NCBI GenBank assembly: GCA_014377145.1
Contig: JACMQE010000170.1
Coordinates: 1-6,403 of the forward strand
Length of the DNA: 6,403 nt
Source of the DNA: Glaciimonas sp.
Lineage (GTDB): Bacteria > Pseudomonadota > Gammaproteobacteria > Burkholderiales > Burkholderiaceae
Direction of reading: 5' to 3'
Part shown: positions 1 to 5,887 of the stretch, in pieces
How the letters are laid out: the number at the start of each line of letters is the position of its first letter
How positions within the stretch are numbered: the first letter of the stretch is position 1
The notes under the pieces: generated by a model
The model's input: only the letters and a program-made list of their open reading frames with translations
Databases searched by the model: none
Told to the model about the DNA's origin: nothing
Translations under genes and position numbers: made by a program

Positions 1-2325
1 GAAACACAAGGTACCTTTGCACTGACGATCGATGGTCGCGGTTTCGAATCACGCGTGTCTGCTGGACAGCTGGACAGCTTCATGGATTCAGAGTGTGTTT
101 CTTGCGGTGCCTGTGTCCAAGCCTGCCCGACTGCTACCTTGACCGAGAAAACCGTCATCATGATGGGGCAAGCCGAGCACAGCGCCATTACTACTTGCGC
201 GTATTGCGGTGTTGGCTGTTCGTTCAAAGCTGAAATGAAGGGCAATGAAGTAGTCCGCATGGTGCCCCATAAGGATGGCAAAGCTAACCATGGTCATTCT
301 TGTGTAAAAGGACGTTTTGCTTGGGGTTATGCCACGCATAAAGACCGGATTACTACACCAATGATCCGCAGCAAAATTACTGATCCATGGCGCGAAGTTT
401 CGTGGGAAGAAGCGCTTGGTTATGCTGCCAGTGAGTTCCGTCGCATTCAAGCCAACCATGGTACGGACTCAATTGGTGGCATTACTTCTTCGCGCTGTAC
501 CAACGAAGAAACGTATCTGGTCCAGAAGCTGATCCGCGCTGCTTTCGGTAACAATAATGTAGACACTTGTGCCCGTGTTTGCCATTCGCCAACAGGGTAT
601 GGCTTAAAGCAAACTTTGGGAGAGTCGGCAGGAACCCAAACATTTGATTCGGTCATGAAGTCTGATGTCATTATGATCATCGGTGCCAATCCGGCTGCTG
701 CGCATCCGGTGTTTGCATCGCAAATGAAGCGCCGTCTGCGTCAAGGTGCCAAGCTGATCGTGGTTGATCCGCGTACTACCGAGATGGTGAAATCGCCGCA
801 CGTTCAGGCCGATTATCATTTGAAATTGCGGCCTGGCACTAACGTTGGGCTGATTGTCGCGCTGGCGCACGTGATTTTGTCTGAAGGTCTGGAAGACAAG
901 GCCTTTGTCGCTGAACGCTGTGAGACTGCATCGTTTGTAGATTGGAAAAAATTCGTACTGCGTCCAGAAAATTCGCCAGAAGCGATGGCGGCAGTGACAG
1001 GCGTGTCTGCTGAAGAACTGCGCGGTGCAGCAAGACTGTTTGCAACAAATGGCAATGGCGCGATTTACTACGGTCTCGGTGTGACCGAGCATGCACAAGG
1101 CTCGACAATGGTGATTGGGATTGCTAATCTGGCGATGGTCACCGGTAACGTTGGTCGTGAAGGTGTGGGCGTCAATCCATTGCGTGGTCAGAATAACGTA
1201 CAAGGTTCATGCGATATGGGTTCTTTCCCGCATGAGTTGCCCGGTTATCGCCATGTATCCGATACCACGATACGGACAGAATTTGAGCAAGCCTGGGGCG
1301 TAACGTTGAGTGCCGAACCGGGTTTACGGATTCCGAATATGTTCGATGCTGCGCTAGATGGTAGCTTTTTGGGCTTGTATTGCGAAGGTGAAGATATTGT
1401 CCAGTCCGATCCTGATACGCAGCATGTGATTGCGGCAATGACAGCGATGGAATGTATCGTGGTGCAGGATTTGTTCTTGAATGAAACAGCTAAATATGCA
1501 CACGTATTCTTGCCGGGTTCATCGTTCCTTGAAAAAGACGGTACATTTACAAACGCTGAACGACGTATTTCACGCGTGCGGAAAGTAATGCCAGCGAAGG
1601 CTGGAAAATCCGATTGGGAAGTGACAATGGCGTTGGCGAATGCATTGGGTTACCCAATGCATTACAATCATCCGTCAGAAATCATGGATGAAATTGCCGC
1701 TTTGACACCAACCTTTACCGGTGTCAGTTATGCCAAGTTGGATGAAGCAGGTAGTTTACAATGGCCTTGTAATGATGCCGCGCCAGAAGGCACGCCGATT
1801 ATGCATATTGGTGAATTTGTACGCGGTAAGGGCAAGTTTATTAACACGCAGTATTTTGCGACGGATGAAAAAGTTACTTTGAAATTCCCGTTGATCCTGA
1901 CGACTGGTCGGATACTGTCGCAATACAATGTTGGCGCACAAACGCGGCGTACGGAGAACGTTGAATGGCACAGCGAAGACAGATTGGAAATTCATCCACA
2001 TGATGCTGAAGATCGTGGCATTAATCAAAACGACTGGGTTGGTATTGAATCCCGTGCCGGGCAGACCGTATTGCGTGCAACAGTGACTGATAAGGTTCAG
2101 CCTGGCGTGGTCTACACAACGTTCCATCATCCGGAATCCGGCGCTAACGTGATTACCACTGATAATTCTGACTGGGCAACGAATTGTCCTGAGTACAAGG
2201 TGACTGCGGTGCAGGTTATGCCGGTCACGCAACCGTCTGAATGGCAGCATAACTTCAGTCAGGTCAATGAACAGCAATTGTGCTTGTTGCAGAACGCATC
2301 AGCTGATAAGGCGACGGCGAAATAA
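1..2325 (+). CDS. fdsA: NAD-dependent formate dehydrogenase alpha subunit FdsA (5' truncated by window)
   Basis: This is the catalytic subunit of the cytoplasmic FdsABG-type formate dehydrogenase (formate + NAD+ to CO2 + NADH). The reading frame is open from base 1, so the GTG at 55 is not the start. About 774 codons are present; the family is usually near 950 residues, so the N-terminal [2Fe-2S] part and the first ferredoxin cluster lie upstream. Numbering from the GTG at 55, a ferredoxin motif has Cys14, 17, 20 and 24. The molybdopterin-oxidoreductase Fe-S motif has Cys48, 51, 55 and 83. The motif CARVCHSPT carries the Mo ligand Cys176 (TGC at 580-582, an ordinary Cys codon and not a Sec TGA) and the adjacent catalytic His177. 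Arg377 in LRGQNNVQG matches the conserved active-site arginine. The dinucleotide-binding domain spans about 612-722. No frame damage is seen. fdhD follows 16 bp after the stop. The family assignment is firm; the Fds subtype follows from the ferredoxin motifs and from fdhD/fdsD downstream. Confidence 0.95.
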   Translation, partial: ETQGTFALTIDGRGFESRVSAGQLDSFMDSECVSCGACVQACPTATLTEKTVIMMGQAEHSAITTCAYCGVGCSFKAEMKGNEVVRMVPHKDGKANHGHSCVKGRFAWGYATHKDRITTPMIRSKITDPWREVSWEEALGYAASEFRRIQANHGTDSIGGITSSRCTNEETYLVQKLIRAAFGNNNVDTCARVCHSPTGYGLKQTLGESAGTQTFDSVMKSDVIMIIGANPAAAHPVFASQMKRRLRQGAKLIVVDPRTTEMVKSPHVQADYHLKLRPGTNVGLIVALAHVILSEGLEDKAFVAERCETASFVDWKKFVLRPENSPEAMAAVTGVSAEELRGAARLFATNGNGAIYYGLGVTEHAQGSTMVIGIANLAMVTGNVGREGVGVNPLRGQNNVQGSCDMGSFPHELPGYRHVSDTTIRTEFEQAWGVTLSAEPGLRIPNMFDAALDGSFLGLYCEGEDIVQSDPDTQHVIAAMTAMECIVVQDLFLNETAKYAHVFLPGSSFLEKDGTFTNAERRISRVRKVMPAKAGKSDWEVTMALANALGYPMHYNHPSEIMDEIAALTPTFTGVSYAKLDEAGSLQWPCNDAAPEGTPIMHIGEFVRGKGKFINTQYFATDEKVTLKFPLILTTGRILSQYNVGAQTRRTENVEWHSEDRLEIHPHDAEDRGINQNDWVGIESRAGQTVLRATVTDKVQPGVVYTTFHHPESGANVITTDNSDWATNCPEYKVTAVQVMPVTQPSEWQHNFSQVNEQQLCLLQNASADKATAK

Positions 2326-2341
2326 TGAGGAGTTGATGTAA

Positions 2342-3199
2342 ATGCGCAATTCAGAGGGTAGCTTGGTAGATAAGTTACTGGGTAGCGCGACCACTGCCGA
2401 TTGTCCAACCATCACCGACGTCGATATTGAAAAATGGCGCGATGGTCACAGAACGTTGGTGCGTGATGTGGTCGCGGAAGAAGTTCCCATTGCGCTTGAG
2501 TACAACGGGATCTCGCATGCGGTGATGATGGCTTCGCCAGCCAAACTAGAAGATTTTGCGTTGGGTTTTTCATTAAGCGAAGGAATTTTAGCTGACCCTA
2601 GCGAGCTGTTTGAATGCGAGATTGTCAATGCGACGGACGGTATTCAAGTCCAGATGCAAATCGCCTCACAACGGTTCATGGCATTAAAAGAAAAGCGTCG
2701 CAACCTGACTGGCCGTACGGGTTGTGGACTGTGCGGTGCAGAAACGCTGGCACACGCTATACGTAAGCCGCCGCCAGTGAGTTCCAGCGCTAGCTTTGCC
2801 ATATTGACTTTGTATGCCGCTGTTGATGGCATGCAAAAGCAGCAACACTTACAACAATTGACGGGCGCAACCCATGCGGCGGCATGGGTGCAAAAAAATG
2901 GTAAGTTGTTGTTTGTGCGCGAGGATGTTGGTCGCCATAATGCGCTGGATAAACTGATTGGTGCATTGGCGGCCGATAGGCAAGATCTTTCTAGCGGTGC
3001 AGTTCTTATTACCAGTCGTGCCAGCTATGAAATGGTACAAAAGGCTGCGACGATGGGAATCGGTCTGATCGTGGCAATTTCGGCACCGACGGCATTAGCC
3101 ATTCGATTGGCGCAGCAAGCCAATGTCACCCTGCTAGGTTTTATGCGTCAGCATTCGCATGTCGTTTATGCGCATGGGCATCACTTGTTGATGGAATAA
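2342..3199 (+). CDS. fdhD: Formate dehydrogenase accessory sulfurtransferase FdhD (FdsC)
   Basis: FdhD proteins pass sulfur, supplied by a cysteine desulfurase, to the bis-MGD molybdenum cofactor, which activates formate dehydrogenase. The 285-residue product has the usual family length. Its catalytic cysteine pair is in TGRTGCGLCGAETL (Cys128 and Cys131, the CxxC of the mobile loop). The family signature REDVGRHNALDKLIG is at 193-207, and the C-terminal half ends with the ITSRASYEMVQKAA stretch typical of the cofactor-binding fold. The start is well supported: a GAGGAG ribosome site at 2327-2332 sits just after the fdsA stop and about 9 bases ahead of the ATG. Tight spacing behind fdsA indicates co-transcription and probably coordinated supply of the sulfuration factor with its client. 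In fds operons this gene is often called fdsC. Confidence 0.95.
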   Translation: MRNSEGSLVDKLLGSATTADCPTITDVDIEKWRDGHRTLVRDVVAEEVPIALEYNGISHAVMMASPAKLEDFALGFSLSEGILADPSELFECEIVNATDGIQVQMQIASQRFMALKEKRRNLTGRTGCGLCGAETLAHAIRKPPPVSSSASFAILTLYAAVDGMQKQQHLQQLTGATHAAAWVQKNGKLLFVREDVGRHNALDKLIGALAADRQDLSSGAVLITSRASYEMVQKAATMGIGLIVAISAPTALAIRLAQQANVTLLGFMRQHSHVVYAHGHHLLME

Positions 3200-3221
3200 A
3201 TGGTGATCTTTTTTGTCTTTC

Positions 3222-3238
3222 GCGATTTTGCGTAAGTC
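3222..3238 (+). repeat. Lone arm of the palindromic repeat found again at 4842-4943
   Basis: Sixteen bases at 3223-3238 (CGATTTTGCGTAAGTC) are identical to the right arm of the inverted repeat at 4928-4943. Fifteen bases at 3222-3236 are the reverse complement of the left arm at 4844-4858. No partner arm is seen in the 66-bp gap between fdhD and fdsD, so this is either a remnant or an independent occurrence of the end motif. Confidence 0.65.
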
Positions 3239-3265
3239 CTAGTAATATATAAATGGATGAAAGTA

Positions 3266-3490
3266 ATGAACGTAGAAAACCTGATCAAAATGGCTAATCA
3301 AATTGGTTCTTTTTTTGAAACCATGCCTGATCGTCCGCAAGCGATGACCGATTTTTCTATGCACATCAAGCGCTTTTGGGCGCCACCGATGCGCAATGAG
3401 TTACTAAAATATGTGGAGAGGGAAGAGGAAAATGAATTAAAAGGCATCGTCCGCGATAGCATTCGCGCGCATGCAGACACGATTCGGTAA
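3266..3490 (+). CDS. fdsD: Formate dehydrogenase delta subunit FdsD
   Basis: This is a small 74-residue protein of the FdsD family, found at the end of fds operons. The family is needed for, or associated with, active formate dehydrogenase, but it holds no cofactor site. Recognition rests on the N-terminal MNVENLIKMANQIGSFFE, the central RFWAPPMR motif at about 36-43 and the acidic-basic helical tail. The frame also has an ATG at 3257 that would add three residues. I prefer 3266 because GGATGAAAG at 3255-3263 gives a plausible ribosome site for it, whereas the bases before 3257 are A/T only with no such site, and because the family consensus begins at this methionine. It lies 66 bp after fdhD, a gap that contains the lone repeat arm at 3222-3238, and it is probably still in the operon. 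Confidence 0.88.
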   Translation: MNVENLIKMANQIGSFFETMPDRPQAMTDFSMHIKRFWAPPMRNELLKYVEREEENELKGIVRDSIRAHADTIR

Positions 3491-3675
3491 ATTATTTGTA
3501 AAAAGTGCCAACGGTAGAACGGCCACCGTCTTCTTATCTGGAATTGGTGGTCGTTTGACATTTGCAGGCTAAAATTACTGGATAATATATATTTACTATC
3601 TTCGCTTAATTGCATGCGCCTTTGGAATAATGTCAATTCGTTCAACGCTTGTTTCATTTTTATAATCTGGATTGA

Positions 3676-4194
3676 ATGGAATTTCAATTCATCAGCCCTA
3701 GAAAAAATGCTCTTTTGTATCTTATCAAGATACTTACCGGTTCATTAATAACCTGGTACGGTTTACGTGCCTTTGGTATCGCCGAACCGTATTAGGCAAT
3801 TATCTCTTTGATCATCGTGACCGAGCCAGATATTACTTTAGCCAAGGCGAATTTTAAAGTACGCGTGATCAATATCGTTAACGGTTCCATATTTGCCTGC
3901 CTGACGTTGGTGTTAACAGGGCCGGGTTTCTTTCCTATGCTCATTGCGCTGGCGGTATCCCATTAGTAGCGATGTGTTGCATAATTATCTGACCAGCTGG
4001 CGTCTGGGCTTCGCTACGGTGGTGATTTTGATGTCTACCGTGGTCGAAGGGATAGGTTTAAATCAGGAGCTTCATCTGGCTATACTGCGCGGGTGGGGGA
4101 GGCGCTAGCGGGTAGCAGCGTAGCATTTGCAGGTATTGCCTACGGCTACCTGATCAAGTATCTGCCAGCAAGCGAAAGTACCGAGTTGGACTAG
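3676..4194 (+). pseudogene. Decayed FUSC-family (aromatic-acid-exporter-like) membrane protein gene
   Basis: A continuous FUSC-like protein can be read only by ignoring several lesions. From the ATG at 3676 the frame gives MEFQFISPRKNALLYLIKIL, then a stretch with WYGLRAFGIAEPY. Codon 40 is TAG at 3793-3795, where TGG (Trp, as in PYWA) is expected. The same frame continues through IVTEPDITLAKANFKVRVIN to 3960. Frame breaks follow at about 3961-3962, 3978-3979 and 4091-4092, after which LAGSSVAFAGIAYGYLIKYLP runs to the TAG at 4192-4194. Repaired, the product would be about 172-174 residues with several hydrophobic membrane segments, near the length of small single-domain FUSC proteins in Burkholderiales. 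A GGA at 3669-3671 could have been its ribosome site. The family name comes from recall of the WYGLRA.GI..PYWA pattern; the damage is seen directly. It is unlikely to make a functional protein. Confidence 0.8.
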
Positions 4195-4257
4195 TCAGCG
4201 TAGCTAAAACAGCTCTTGAATGGCAGATTTATGTTCCATCGTTGAAAATTCATTGAT

Positions 4258-4279
4258 TGAATCTATTGACGTAGATTCA
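4258..4279. promoter_or_regulatory. Palindrome enclosing the -35 box, candidate operator
   Basis: TGAATCTA at 4258-4265 and TAGATTCA at 4272-4279 are perfect 8-base inverted repeats. The six bases between them, TTGACG, are the -35 box proposed for the division operon. A dimeric regulator bound here would compete with RNA polymerase. The geometry is seen in the sequence; the role is inferred. Confidence 0.4.
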
Positions 4280-4295
4280 TGGGCGACCCTATAGT
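4266..4295 (+). promoter_or_regulatory. Sigma70-type promoter for the coiled-coil gene and zapA
   Basis: TTGACG (-35, 4266-4271) and TATAGT (-10, 4290-4295) each match the consensus at five of six bases and are 18 bases apart. The expected transcription start is near 4301-4303, at or within a base or two of the ATG at 4302. No ribosome site precedes that ATG, so the transcript may be leaderless. Confidence 0.6.
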
Positions 4296-4301
4296 AACCA
4301 C

Positions 4302-4529
4302 ATGATTTCAGAATTACACCAATTATCCGAAAAAATTTGGCAACTTGCCGAATTAACCCAGACATTACGACATGAAAATGTCGATTTGCGCTTGAACGCA
4401 GCAATGTTAGTCAGCCAAAATGCCGATCTGACGCAGCGAATCACCGAGGTCTATCAGCGAGTTACCGCGCTGCTCGATAAAATTCCTACACTGACGCAAG
4501 ACGATACTCAAGTTCAGGAGAATGCATGA
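4302..4529 (+). CDS. Small ZapB-like coiled-coil protein upstream of zapA (TIGR02449-type)
   Basis: The 75-residue product is almost wholly helical. Residues 1-61 show a heptad pattern of Ile, Leu, Met and Val in phase (ISELHQLSEKIWQLAELTQ and onward) with no glycine and no proline before position 62, so a parallel coiled coil is likely. The tail is short, polar and acidic. It resembles the small coiled-coil proteins (TIGR02449 or ZapB/DUF904-like) commonly found directly before zapA in betaproteobacteria. By analogy with ZapB it may bind ZapA at the Z-ring, but that is inference. Its TGA overlaps the zapA start (ATGA), which implies translational coupling. The ATG at 4302 is the first possible ATG in frame after a stop at 4272. 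The next, at codon 35, would remove half the coil. No Shine-Dalgarno sequence precedes it. Confidence 0.8.
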   Translation: MISELHQLSEKIWQLAELTQTLRHENVDLRLNAAMLVSQNADLTQRITEVYQRVTALLDKIPTLTQDDTQVQENA

Positions 4530-4837
4530 CCCAGTTAAGTGTTCATATCATGGGCCAGCCCTATATCTTATCCTGCAAAGAAGGTGAGGAGGTGGTACTA
4601 CAACAGGCCGTGGCTTATCTGGATGGCAAGATGTGCACGATTCGCGATACCGGGAAAATTCGTGGAAATGATCGCATCGCGGTGATCGCTGCGCTGGGTA
4701 TGGCCGCAGAAGCGTTGTCCGCAAAGGCCCCAGATGGCCCATTGTCGGATCTCACAATGGCTGAAGTAAAACAAAAAATCTCTGCAATGCATACTTTGCT
4801 GGATCAAGCATTGGGGCCGCAAGAAGTTTTTTTTTAA
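4526..4837 (+). CDS. zapA: Cell division protein ZapA
   Basis: ZapA binds FtsZ in the cytoplasm and bundles protofilaments, stabilising the Z-ring. The 103-residue protein fits the family length and plan. An N-terminal beta part (LSVHIMGQPYILSCKEGEE, about 4-22) opens the globular head. Next come the helix LQQAVAYLDGKM and the segment with GNDRIAVIAALGMAAEAL (47-64, the conserved 'R..V.AALN...E' region). A C-terminal helix from about 75 to 96 (MAEVKQKISAMHTLLDQAL) would form the dimer or tetramer coiled coil. The ribosome site AGGAG at 4516-4520 is 5 bases from the ATG. The start overlaps the stop of the coiled-coil gene, so the two are co-expressed. The last codons are part of a run of nine T (4827-4835) ending in TAA. 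The 6S RNA gene downstream is the usual neighbour in proteobacteria. Confidence 0.93.
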   Translation: MTQLSVHIMGQPYILSCKEGEEVVLQQAVAYLDGKMCTIRDTGKIRGNDRIAVIAALGMAAEALSAKAPDGPLSDLTMAEVKQKISAMHTLLDQALGPQEVFF

Positions 4838-4841
4838 GGTG

Positions 4842-4943
4842 GTCTTACGCAAAATCGCTCCAGCGGCGTTGTACGCTCCTAGCCGTACTAAAAAAAGTAC
4901 GGTCTTGGTAGTCCCACCTTGCTAGGACGATTTTGCGTAAGTC
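4842..4943. repeat. Interrupted inverted-repeat element (REP/MITE-like) between zapA and 6S RNA
   Basis: GTCTTACGCAAAATCG at 4842-4857 and CGATTTTGCGTAAGTC at 4928-4943 are inverted with one mismatch; the inner 14 bases are perfect. Nested inside are a second inverted pair, TCCTAGC at 4877-4883 and GCTAGGA at 4921-4927, and a hairpin CCGTACT (4883-4889) / AGTACGG (4896-4902) with an A6 loop. The right arm occurs again at 3223-3238. No open frame of meaningful length lies inside, so it would be non-autonomous. It begins five bases after the zapA stop. It has no T-tract after the stem, so it is not a classical terminator, though the folded RNA could stabilise the zapA 3' end. I recall similar elements scattered in Oxalobacteraceae genomes, but this is unverified. 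Confidence 0.65.
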
Positions 4944-4985
4944 GTAAGGCTGGTGTAACGTTGCATTAAATTTCTTCCAAAGTAT

Positions 4986-5013
4986 TTGACATGAAGTACG
5001 TTTCGAATAAAAT
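4986..5013 (+). promoter_or_regulatory. Sigma70 promoter of the 6S RNA gene
   Basis: A perfect -35 box TTGACA (4986-4991) and a -10 box TAAAAT (5008-5013, five of six matches) are 16 bases apart. Transcription should begin near 5019-5021, which agrees with the 5' end predicted independently from the RNA fold. A strong promoter of its own is expected for this abundant RNA. Confidence 0.7.
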
Positions 5014-5019
5014 TGGCGA

Positions 5020-5196
5020 TTCTACTTTTTTCCCCATTTTCATAATTCCTTGAACCATTTTTACGCAGCGGTTACGGGATATCGTTTGATGGGAGTGATC
5101 GTCGCTAGTTCGATGAACCTGAAGTTGAACTAACTGTAACCAACTTGAACCTTCTTGGTTCAGGATGCCGGCAAAGCGGGATGGTGGGAAACAATT
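5020..5196 (+). ncRNA. ssrS: 6S RNA (SsrS)
   Basis: 6S RNA mimics an open promoter and sequesters sigma70 RNA polymerase holoenzyme, mainly in stationary phase. Support has four parts. The position directly downstream of zapA is the conserved ssrS locus. The segment CCTTGAACC (5048-5056) lines up with the 5' bubble strand of E. coli 6S. The 3' bubble hairpin CTTGAACC-TTCTT-GGTTCAGG (5144-5163, eight- to six-base stem depending on end pairs) matches the E. coli CUUGAACC/GGUUCAAGG hairpin, and the distance between the two is about 96 bases against roughly 100 in E. coli. A closing stem forms between 5028-5037 and 5181-5191 with one bulge, and an apical stem from GGTTAC (5070-5075) and GTAACC (5136-5141). 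The ends are estimates from promoter and fold, giving a length near 177. Small frames across it on either strand are not genes. Confidence 0.85.
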
Positions 5197-5200
5197 TAGA

Positions 5201-5231
5201 AGCGGTTGCATGTAAATGCAGCTGCTTTTTT
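5201..5231 (+). terminator. Rho-independent terminator of the 6S RNA precursor
   Basis: AGCGGTTGCAT (5201-5211) pairs with ATGCAGCTGCT (5216-5226) in an 11-pair stem with two G-U wobbles and a GTAA tetraloop. A T-run follows immediately (5227-5231). It begins about ten bases past the end of the closing stem, so a short 3' trailer would be trimmed from the precursor. Confidence 0.85.
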
Positions 5232-5326
5232 ATTAGGACTACGCATAAGAAGAAATCGGCAGTATTATTTTTGCCTTTTGCAAATATGCGTCCTGCACCG
5301 CTAAAGTCAAATTTTTTCTTTAAAAA

Positions 5327-5351
5327 GTCCGGACAATCAATTTGCTAAAAT
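5327..5351 (+). promoter_or_regulatory. Candidate extended -10 promoter for the EVE gene
   Basis: TGCTAAAAT at 5343-5351 is an extended -10 element (TG, one base, then TAAAAT), with no good -35 box at the right spacing. A perfect 8-base palindrome GTCCGGAC (5327-5334) lies between the expected -35 position and the -10, where a repressor or activator could act. The rest of 5232-5392 is A/T-rich with no gene that I can support. Confidence 0.4.
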
Positions 5352-5392
5352 GATGACATTCGTCTTTTTCTAATTTCCTTGCAGATCTAAAA

Positions 5393-5860
5393 ATGCAATA
5401 TTGGTTAATGAAATCCGAGCCGGCAGATGTCAGTATTGAGGATGTGCTCACGATGCTAGATCAAACGATTCCATGGTGTGGGGTCAGAAATTATCAGGCT
5501 CGTAATTTTACGCGCGATCTGATGCAAGTTGGCGACGGTGTCTTGTTTTATCACTCCAGCTGCGCAGAGCCGGGTATTGCTGGCATTACAGAAATGGTCA
5601 GCACTTCCTATCCAGATGAGACCCAGTTCGATGCTAAAAGTCAATATTTTGATTCTAAAGTGAGCTGCAAGAACCCGCGTTGGATGCTGGTTGATGTACT
5701 GGTACTTAATAAAACCCGTTTGCTAAGTCTGGCGGCATTAAGAGTGCAGCCAGAGTTGGCCGACATGCAGATATTGCGCCGTGGAAATCAGCTCTCGATC
5801 ACCCATGTCAATGCTGCCGAATGGCACTGTTTGCCCCCGCAATTGAGAATGCCATCCTAA
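5393..5860 (+). CDS. EVE domain-containing protein
   Basis: This is a single-domain EVE protein of 155 residues, the usual length. EVE folds are PUA-like and are thought to bind modified bases in nucleic acids; the physiological ligand of the bacterial housekeeping type is not settled. Family landmarks are WLMKSEP (4-10), W..GVRNYQARNF (28-39, part of the ligand pocket), GDGVLFYHS (47-55), GIAGI (61-65), the QFD..SQYFD stretch (78-87), PRWMLVDV (95-102) and LRRGNQLSITHV (128-139). No signal peptide or membrane segment is seen, so it should be cytoplasmic. The ribosome site is weak (CAGA at 5382-5385). It stands downstream of the 6S terminator with its own candidate promoter and converges on lgt with a 27-bp gap. 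The gene order 6S RNA / EVE / lgt is, as I recall, usual in Burkholderiales. Confidence 0.92.
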   Translation: MQYWLMKSEPADVSIEDVLTMLDQTIPWCGVRNYQARNFTRDLMQVGDGVLFYHSSCAEPGIAGITEMVSTSYPDETQFDAKSQYFDSKVSCKNPRWMLVDVLVLNKTRLLSLAALRVQPELADMQILRRGNQLSITHVNAAEWHCLPPQLRMPS

Positions 5861-5887
5861 CCGCAGATGGGGTCATTACTCGCTAGC

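Noticed and set aside
55..57. GTG as the start codon of the fdsA frame
   Set aside because: The frame is open back to base 1, and the residues before the GTG (QGTFALTIDGRGFESRV) continue the FdsA protein, so the gene is cut by the window edge.
580..582. Selenocysteine at the molybdenum ligand of formate dehydrogenase
   Set aside because: The codon is TGC (Cys), as in other Fds-type enzymes; no TGA and no need for a SECIS element.
604..1203. 199-codon minus-strand open frame inside fdsA, and similar ones at 88-459 and 1756-2277
   Set aside because: They lie wholly opposite a conserved catalytic gene, show no domain pattern and have shadow-type composition.
3511..3535. Possible terminator after fdsD (ACGGT 3511-3515 / ACCGT 3525-3529 then TTCTT)
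   Set aside because: Only five pairs, a nine-base loop and a broken T-tract; too weak to call, although an operon end is expected here.
3555..3586. Promoter for the FUSC pseudogene (TTGACA 3555-3560, GATAAT 3581-3586)
   Set aside because: Both boxes are good but the spacer is 20 bases, outside the usual range; the remainder of 3491-3675 shows nothing else I can support.
3298..3687. 129-codon minus-strand frame opposite fdsD and the following gap
   Set aside because: It overlaps a recognised gene, has no recognisable motif and no ribosome site; its apparent length comes from the antisense of fdsD.
4204..4404. 66-codon minus-strand frame over the division promoter
   Set aside because: It runs antisense to the coiled-coil gene and its promoter, with no family signal.
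4842..4943. CRISPR repeat or an insertion sequence end with transposase
   Set aside because: Only one full unit is present, arms are inverted and not tandem, and there is no coding capacity for a transposase in or near it.
4966..5211. 81-codon minus-strand frame covering the 6S region
   Set aside because: It is the antisense of a structured RNA; absence of stops here is accidental.
5145..5348. 67-codon plus-strand frame across the 6S 3' end and terminator
   Set aside because: It reads through the 6S stem and the terminator hairpin and T-run; the protein is low-complexity and basic, without domain features.
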